This document shows, piece by piece, positions 59,412 through 64,000 of a stretch of 64,000 nucleotides of DNA. How positions within the stretch are numbered: the first letter of the stretch is position 1; the number at the start of each line of letters is the position of its first letter. A program made the translations under genes and the position numbers. The notes below the pieces were generated by a model, which was not told the origin of the DNA, ran no database searches, and saw nothing but the letters and a program-made list of their open reading frames with translations. The stretch is from Prauserella salsuginis. GTDB lineage: Bacteria; Actinomycetota; Actinomycetes; Mycobacteriales; Pseudonocardiaceae. The stretch spans positions 62,001 to 126,000 of the forward strand of contig NZ_JANBBF010000008.1 of the NCBI RefSeq assembly GCF_024648885.1, in the 5' to 3' direction.

Positions 59412-60260
59412 GTGGCGCATACCTGGCATCGGCATCCGCATCCCTATCTCGACGACACGTTCCCCCGCGCGCTGGCTCACCGCGGCTGGCACGTGGGCGA
59501 GCTCGACGGACTCGAGAACTCGCTGCCCGCCTTCCGGCGCGCGGCCGAGGAGGGCTACCGGTACGTCGAGACGGATGTGCACGCCACGTCCGACGGCGTC
59601 GTCGTGGTGCATCACGACGCGCTGCTCGACCGCACTACCGACGGCACCGGCCCCATCGCCGAACAGCAGTGGGAAGCGGTCCGCCGCGCGAAGATCGACG
59701 GCCGTGTGGCGGTGTCGCGGCTCGAGGACGTCCTCGAAGAACTGCCGGATGTGCGGTTCAACATCGATGTAAAGGCCGACGACGCGGTCGAGCCGTTCGT
59801 GCGGGTGCTCACGCGAACCGGCACCTTCGACCGGGTCGCGGCCGCGGCGTTCGCCGACTCCCGGCTGGCACGGCTGCGTGCGCTGGGCGGCGAGCGCCTG
59901 CTCACCGCGTGCGGCCCGCGTTCGGTGGCCGTGCTGTGGGCGAACGGCTGGGCGCCGTTCCTGCGGCTCGGCCGTTTCTCCCGCGGGTCGATGGCGCAGG
60001 TGCCGCGACGGCAGGGCCGCATGACGGTCGTGGACCGCGCGTTCGTGCGCGCGGCGCGCAGCGCCGGTGTGGAGGTGCACGTCTGGACCGTCGACGACGC
60101 CGACGAGATGCGCACGTTGCTGGACCAGGGAGTGGACGGCATCATCACCGACCGTCCCGACGTGCTGCGCGAGGTGCTGCAGGAGCGGGGCGCATGGACC
60201 ACGGAGCGGTCGGAAGCCGCCCCCGACCCGGCCGGGAGCGCGGACTCCGCGGATGGTTGA
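59412..60260 (+). CDS. glycerophosphodiester phosphodiesterase (UgpQ-like)
   Basis: The 282-residue TIM-barrel enzyme hydrolyses glycerophosphodiesters to glycerol-3-phosphate and an alcohol. Catalytic and metal motifs are AHRGWH, ENSLPAFRRAAEEGYRYVETDVH (Glu/Asp ligands) and VVHHDALLDRTTDGTG. VHVWTVDDADEMRTLLDQGVDGIITDRPD closes the barrel. No signal peptide is seen, so it is cytosolic. CAGACT is seven bases before the GTG, a weaker version of the leaderless pattern seen elsewhere in the window. Confidence 0.95.
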   Translation: MAHTWHRHPHPYLDDTFPRALAHRGWHVGELDGLENSLPAFRRAAEEGYRYVETDVHATSDGVVVVHHDALLDRTTDGTGPIAEQQWEAVRRAKIDGRVAVSRLEDVLEELPDVRFNIDVKADDAVEPFVRVLTRTGTFDRVAAAAFADSRLARLRALGGERLLTACGPRSVAVLWANGWAPFLRLGRFSRGSMAQVPRRQGRMTVVDRAFVRAARSAGVEVHVWTVDDADEMRTLLDQGVDGIITDRPDVLREVLQERGAWTTERSEAAPDPAGSADSADG

Positions 60261-60261
60261 G

Positions 60262-60300
60262 ACCGCGCCGCCGCGGCCGTCCTCACCGCGGCGGCGCGGT
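60262..60300. terminator. 15-bp perfect hairpin between convergent genes
   Basis: Arms 60262-60276 and 60286-60300 are exact complements with a 9-base loop. It spans the 22-base gap between the phosphodiesterase and the Rpf-like gene and can serve both strands; its right arm lies inside the Rpf-like coding end. Confidence 0.75.
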
Positions 60301-60963
60301 TCCCTCCCACGCGGCCTTCCAGGTCTTGGGGCCGAGCCTGCCCGAATCGCGGATGTCGTTGGCGCGCTGCAGGTCGAGGACTGCTTCCTTCGTCTCGTCG
60401 TAATAGCAGCCGGTGCCCTCGAAGTCGTAGCCGAAGTCGTTCATGCGCAACTGGAACGTGCGCAGTTGCGGGGCGCAGTCGCCGTAGGCGTAGACCACGC
60501 CCGGCCAGTCCGGCATGGCCGGCCGACTCGGCGACGGTGCCGCGGGCTGCCTGCCGCCGATGTACGCGGACTCGCCGCGACTCGGCACCACCTTGCTCCG
60601 TGCGTCGACGTCGTCAGCCAACCCGACCATTCCCGCGCACTCCCACGGCTGCCAGCCACGCATGCGGTACAGGTACAGCGCGCGGTAATCCTGTTCGGCC
60701 GGCGTCGCCCGATCGGGTCTACCGGTGCCGCCGACACTCCGCCAGGTCGGCAGATCGAACTGGTAGGCGCCGTAGTATCCGGTTCCCGTGTTGACGTGGT
60801 ACCGCTCGGTCGACTCGCACATACGCAGTTTGGCCCAGTCGGCGCGGTCGGGATCGGCTGACGTGGGTACCGCGAGCGCGAACTGCGCGCCGAGCGCGGC
60901 CAGGGCGACGAGGAGCAGTCTGGTGGATCCCCGTGCCAGGCCACGGAGTCGGCGGCTGTTCAT
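60283..60963 (-). CDS. Rpf-like transglycosylase with peptidoglycan-binding domain
   Basis: The 226-residue secreted protein has a signal peptide (residues 1 to about 37). An Rpf/lysozyme-like domain follows (about 38-115: DWAKLRMCESTERYH with the catalytic Glu, YYGAYQFDLPTWRSVGG, YRMRGWQPWECAG), and then a C-terminal peptidoglycan-binding domain (about 160-226: QLRTFQLRMNDFGYDFEG, LGPKTWKAAW). Rpf proteins cleave peptidoglycan and promote resuscitation or growth. The ATG 60963 start gives a clean signal peptide; the frame extends to 61032. Confidence 0.92.
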   Translation of the reverse strand: MNSRRLRGLARGSTRLLLVALAALGAQFALAVPTSADPDRADWAKLRMCESTERYHVNTGTGYYGAYQFDLPTWRSVGGTGRPDRATPAEQDYRALYLYRMRGWQPWECAGMVGLADDVDARSKVVPSRGESAYIGGRQPAAPSPSRPAMPDWPGVVYAYGDCAPQLRTFQLRMNDFGYDFEGTGCYYDETKEAVLDLQRANDIRDSGRLGPKTWKAAWEGTAPPR

Positions 60964-61201
60964 AACGGCACGGTAAGCAAACCGGACACCCGCCACAACA
61001 GTCACACTGGAAACGGCAGTATCACATACCACACGCGGGGGATACTGCTACGACACCCGGGATCACCCGGATGCACGGCACCGCCGAACGTCGGGCCGGT
61101 GGCACCGGTACCGCGGCCCGGGCGTCACACCGACGGCGACAGGCGTGGCCGATCCGGCCCACGCGAACGACCACGACCACATCGAAGGACACCGACACCG
61201 C

Positions 61202-62626
61202 ATGACGAGCACGTTGCCCGGCCCGCAACCGCCCGCCGATCCCGCACAGCGAAAACGGGAGCAACGCGGCTGGTACTTCTACGACTGGGCGAACTCGGCG
61301 TTCTACACGTCCGTGATCACCGTCTTCGGCGCGCTGTACATGAGTTCCGTCGCCGCCGACGCCGCGCGGGCCGACGTCGCACGCAACGGCCCGGCCGCCT
61401 GCACCGGTCCCGACGGCGGCGAGAACCGGCTCGTCGACTGCGACATCTCGGCGTTCGGGCTGTCGTTCCCCGCCGGGTCGTTGTGGGGCTACCTGCTGGC
61501 TGTCGCGACGATCGTGCAGGTCCTGATCCTGCCGATCGCCGGCGCGATCGCCGACCGCAGCCAGCGCAAGAAGAGGATCCTCGCGGGGTTCGCGTTCCTC
61601 GGTGCGACGGCGTCGGCGTTGCTGTTCTTCGTCGACGACGGGCGATGGGAGCTGGGAGCGGTCCTCTACGTCGTGGCCAACATCGGCTACGGCGCCTCGA
61701 TCGTGACCTACTACGCCTTCCTGCCCGGGATTGCGACACCCGATGAGCGCGATGACGTCTCGGCCAAGGGCTGGGCGTTCGGCTACCTCGGTGGCGGTGT
61801 CGCACTCGCGTTGCAGTTGGCGTTCTATCTCAGTCGCGACATGGTCGGCGTGAGCGAGTCGACCGCGGTGCGGATCTGCTATCTCTCCTCGGGACTGTGG
61901 TGGGCCCTGTTCACGCTGATCCCGCTGCGCAGGCTGCAGGAACACCAGAGCCCGCACGGCGGCGAGAAGGGCCTCCGCGTGCTCACGGCCGGATTCGTGG
62001 AGCTGAAGGACACGTTCAAGGCGGCGCAGGCCCTCCCGCTGACGCTCGGCTTCCTCGGCGCATATCTCGTCTACACCGACGGCATCAACACCGTGGTCAG
62101 CGTGTCTGCGCAGTACGGCACGGAGGAGCTCGGGTTCAGCGACCAGGTGCTGATCGCGACGGTGCTGGTCATCCAGTTCGTGGCCTACATCGGCGGTATG
62201 TTGCACGGCTTCGCGGCTCGCAGATTCGGAGCGAAGAAGGTGATCCTGGCGAGCCTGGCCGTGTGGGTGCTGGTGCTGGTGTTCGCCTACTTCGTCGAGG
62301 AGGGCCAGGCGATGCAGTTCTACGCGCTGGCCGTCGGGATCGGCCTGGTTCTCGGCGGCACGAACGCGCTGTCGCGATCGCTGTACAGCCAGCTCATCCC
62401 GGCGGGCAAGGAAGCGCAGTTCTATTCGCTCTACGAGGTCGGTGAGCGTGGCACGTCGTGGCTGGGGCCGCTCGTGTTCGCGGGCGTGGGCCAGGCGACG
62501 GGGTCGTTCCGGTACGCGATCATCGCCCTGGTGATCTTCTTCGTGGCCGGCTTCGTCCTCGTGGCGCTGGTGCCTGTGAGAAGGGCCATCGCGGCGGCCG
62601 GCAACGAGGAGCCTAAGGTGCTGTAG
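61202..62626 (+). CDS. Atg22/UMF1-type MFS transporter
   Basis: The 474-residue protein has 11-12 membrane segments. The start KREQRGWYFYDWANSAFYTSVITVFGALY is the hallmark of the UMF1 / Atg22-like family, with GAIADRSQRKKRILAGFAFLGA and GGTNALSRSLYSQLIPAGKEAQFYSLYEV. Yeast Atg22 exports amino acids from the vacuole; bacterial substrates are unknown. A non-conserved extracytoplasmic loop (about 55-85) has two cysteines. Confidence 0.94.
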   Translation: MTSTLPGPQPPADPAQRKREQRGWYFYDWANSAFYTSVITVFGALYMSSVAADAARADVARNGPAACTGPDGGENRLVDCDISAFGLSFPAGSLWGYLLAVATIVQVLILPIAGAIADRSQRKKRILAGFAFLGATASALLFFVDDGRWELGAVLYVVANIGYGASIVTYYAFLPGIATPDERDDVSAKGWAFGYLGGGVALALQLAFYLSRDMVGVSESTAVRICYLSSGLWWALFTLIPLRRLQEHQSPHGGEKGLRVLTAGFVELKDTFKAAQALPLTLGFLGAYLVYTDGINTVVSVSAQYGTEELGFSDQVLIATVLVIQFVAYIGGMLHGFAARRFGAKKVILASLAVWVLVLVFAYFVEEGQAMQFYALAVGIGLVLGGTNALSRSLYSQLIPAGKEAQFYSLYEVGERGTSWLGPLVFAGVGQATGSFRYAIIALVIFFVAGFVLVALVPVRRAIAAAGNEEPKVL

Positions 62627-62653
62627 CGTCGCCGGCCGCTAGGGTTCTCCGGC

Positions 62654-63559
62654 GTGACAGCGCTCGAGAGCCCCGGAGCAGACCCGACCGACGCTCTTTC
62701 CCCGGTCCCCGCCTGGGGTTCGCGCCGCGAGGTGCCGAACGTCGGAAAGATCAAGTTCTCGTACGGTCCGATGGACTGCGGGAAATCGACCCTCGCGCTG
62801 CAGATCGATCACAATCTGGCGCGGCAGGGCAGACAGGGACTGCTGCTGGTGAGCAACGACCGCTCCGGGCCCGGCCAGATCACGAGCCGGATCGGGATCA
62901 CGCGGGAGGCACTCGAACTGGACGTGGGCACGGATCTGCGCAGCGTGGTGCGGCAGGCGTGGGAACAGGGCACGCACGTCGACTACCTGATCGTCGACGA
63001 GGCGCAGTTCCTCTCCCCTGCCCAGGTCGAACAACTTGGCGAGCTCGCCGACGAGGCCACGATCGACGTGTACTGCTTCGGCATCGCGACCGACTTCCGC
63101 AGCAGGCTGTTCCCCGGCGCGCGGCGGCTGTTCGAACTCGCGGACGAGCTGCAGCCGGTGCAGGTGGAGGTGCTGTGCTGGTGTGGACTGCCCGGCCGGT
63201 TCAACGCGCGGGTGTACGGCGACGAAGTGCAGCGCACGGGTGACACGGTGGTCGTCGCAGACACGGCAGACGTGACCGAGGACGCGCAGCCGCTGCACGA
63301 GACCGCCGGCGACACACACGCCCCCGGCGCGGACGGCGCCACGCCGAACCCGCCGGGCGCTCCCCTGACCGTGTCACCCGCGGTGGCCCACACCTCGGAC
63401 GACGACGGCGAGGTGTCCATCGCGGAGGTGAATCGGACGACACCACCCTCGCAGACCGACAGCACTACGGTGCGTTACCAAGTACTGTGTCGGCGGCATT
63501 ACCGCCTCGGAGATCTCGGACCTGCCGGTTCCGGCCACGGTCAGCTGCGGCTGACCTGA
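62654..63559 (+). CDS. tdk: thymidine kinase with expanded zinc-binding region
   Basis: The 301-residue enzyme phosphorylates thymidine with ATP in pyrimidine salvage. Walker A is GPMDCGKST (38-46) and the catalytic Glu lies in DEAQFL (115-120). The C-terminal zinc site has Cys175 and Cys177 (LCWCG) and Cys279-His282 (CRRHY). Between these halves lies an insertion of about 70 residues (about 201-272) rich in Asp, Thr and Pro, where ordinary TKs have a short beta hairpin. About 30 extra residues precede the core. TAGGGT eight bases before the GTG marks a leaderless mRNA. Confidence 0.92.
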   Translation: MTALESPGADPTDALSPVPAWGSRREVPNVGKIKFSYGPMDCGKSTLALQIDHNLARQGRQGLLLVSNDRSGPGQITSRIGITREALELDVGTDLRSVVRQAWEQGTHVDYLIVDEAQFLSPAQVEQLGELADEATIDVYCFGIATDFRSRLFPGARRLFELADELQPVQVEVLCWCGLPGRFNARVYGDEVQRTGDTVVVADTADVTEDAQPLHETAGDTHAPGADGATPNPPGAPLTVSPAVAHTSDDDGEVSIAEVNRTTPPSQTDSTTVRYQVLCRRHYRLGDLGPAGSGHGQLRLT

Positions 63560-63571
63560 CGATCGGCTCGG

Positions 63572-63601
63572 CCCCGCACCCGCGGGGTCCCCCGTGCGGG
63601 G
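63572..63601 (+). terminator. weak hairpin after the thymidine kinase gene
   Basis: A 7-bp stem (CCCCGCA at 63572-63578 with 63595-63601) begins 13 bases after the stop. Its 16-base loop is itself self-complementary. Confidence 0.4.
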
Positions 63602-63735
63602 GTGTGTCCGAGAAGCGCGCCATCGGAGCGTCATACGAGCGCGGCTGCCGTCTCCCTTTCGGGAGAAGACCGTTGTCCCGGCGCGATTCGTCGCGGCGGG
63701 TGTACCGAGTGCCGTGGGTTACGATCCGGCGTACG

Positions 63736-63763
63736 GGGAATGAACCCGGCGGCGGCGTTCGTT
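63736..63763 (+). promoter_or_regulatory. sigma-R (SigR/SigH) type promoter of rbpA
   Basis: GGGAAT (63736-63741), 19 bases and GTT (63761-63763) match the actinobacterial thiol-stress sigma factor consensus GGGAAY-N18/19-GTT. It lies about 55 bases before rbpA, a gene known to have a sigma-R-dependent promoter in Streptomyces. rbpA here is therefore probably induced by disulfide stress. Confidence 0.7.
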
Positions 63764-63817
63764 GCACTCGGTGAGCATGACCCGGGCTCCGCCAGGAGCC
63801 GACTGAAAGGACTCATC

Positions 63818-64000
63818 ATGGCCGACCGTGTTCTCCGTGGCAGCAGGTTGGGAGCGGTTAGCTACGAGACCGACCGCAATCACGACCTCGCTCCGCGGCG
63901 TAGCGTGCGCTACGCGTGCCCCAAGGGCCACGAGTTCGAGGTTCCGTTCTCCGACGACGCCGAGATCCCCGCGACGTGGGAATGCCGACTGCACGGCAGT
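63818..64000 (+). CDS. rbpA: RNA polymerase-binding protein RbpA (3' end outside window)
   Basis: The first 61 residues are present and the gene is cut by the window edge. The N-terminus (ADRVLRGSRLGAVSYETDR) and core SVRYACPKGHEFEVPFSDDAEIP are diagnostic of RbpA, an actinobacterial transcription factor. It binds the principal sigma factor and promotes open-complex formation. Two of its zinc-associated cysteines (YACPKG and TWECRL) are visible. GAAAGGA precedes the ATG, and a sigma-R-type promoter lies upstream. Confidence 0.96.
   Translation, partial: MADRVLRGSRLGAVSYETDRNHDLAPRRSVRYACPKGHEFEVPFSDDAEIPATWECRLHGS

Overview
The window is GC-rich actinobacterial chromosome, most likely from a Pseudonocardiaceae-type organism; that placement is an inference from gene content. 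The supporting genes are a 5'-complete rbpA cut by the right edge, the DUF3090 / SCO1664-family / DUF3097 trio, an MptB-like mannosyltransferase, an Rpf-type transglycosylase, F420/PPOX flavoproteins and many leaderless genes. I see no tRNA, rRNA, CRISPR array or insertion sequence. Sixty coding loci are listed; two are pseudogenes and two run into a window edge.

Left part (1-25.5 kb), mostly housekeeping. It opens with two membrane proteins of unknown function, a lipoprotein, malate dehydrogenase, an FUSC-family membrane protein, an M55 D-aminopeptidase and a complete peptide ABC transporter operon (8763-14122). The transporter's binding protein carries a C-terminal membrane anchor. After these come the MptB-like enzyme, an LD-carboxypeptidase / S9 peptidase pair, the DUF3090-SCO1664-DUF3097 block, an NfeD/SPFH pair and a tyrosine recombinase.

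Middle part (25.6-45.8 kb), more accessory. It contains a cold-shock protein and an ArsR-rhodanese regulator with an MFS pump and a divergent methyltransferase. An AT-rich spacer with repeated half-sites lies between a Cys4 coiled-coil protein and a protein made of two tandem P-loop kinase units. A chimeric pseudogene joins the start of a glycosyltransferase to the end of a LysR regulator. Further on are a secreted EEP-type hydrolase, a DHA2 pump with three C-terminal Ig-like repeats, an arylamine N-acetyltransferase, a MoxR/VWA pair, an adenosine deaminase-like enzyme and a DUF899 protein.

Polyol/tetrose locus (45.9-55.6 kb), the most interesting part. A leftward FGGY kinase and RbtT-type polyol permease are followed by a leftward phosphatase-DeoR pair. 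Divergent from these is a tight operon: HAD phosphatase, DhaKL-type ketose kinase, RpiB-family isomerase, 2-hydroxyacid dehydrogenase and a second FGGY kinase. Related 13-bp palindromes (TGTnAnnTTnACA) sit at both transport and catabolic promoters, so one DeoR protein probably controls both. The DhaKL + RpiB pair resembles the D-erythrulose kinase / D-erythrulose-4-phosphate isomerase pair known from mycobacterial threitol catabolism. The dehydrogenase, two phosphatases and two FGGY kinases do not fit that known pathway.

Right part (55.6-64 kb). This holds a PlsC-type acyltransferase, a decayed DUF3626 gene, an FMN PPOX protein, a glycerophosphodiesterase, an Rpf-like secreted protein, an Atg22/UMF1 transporter and a thymidine kinase whose zinc site is split by a roughly 70-residue insertion. 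Last is rbpA, behind a sigma-R-like promoter.
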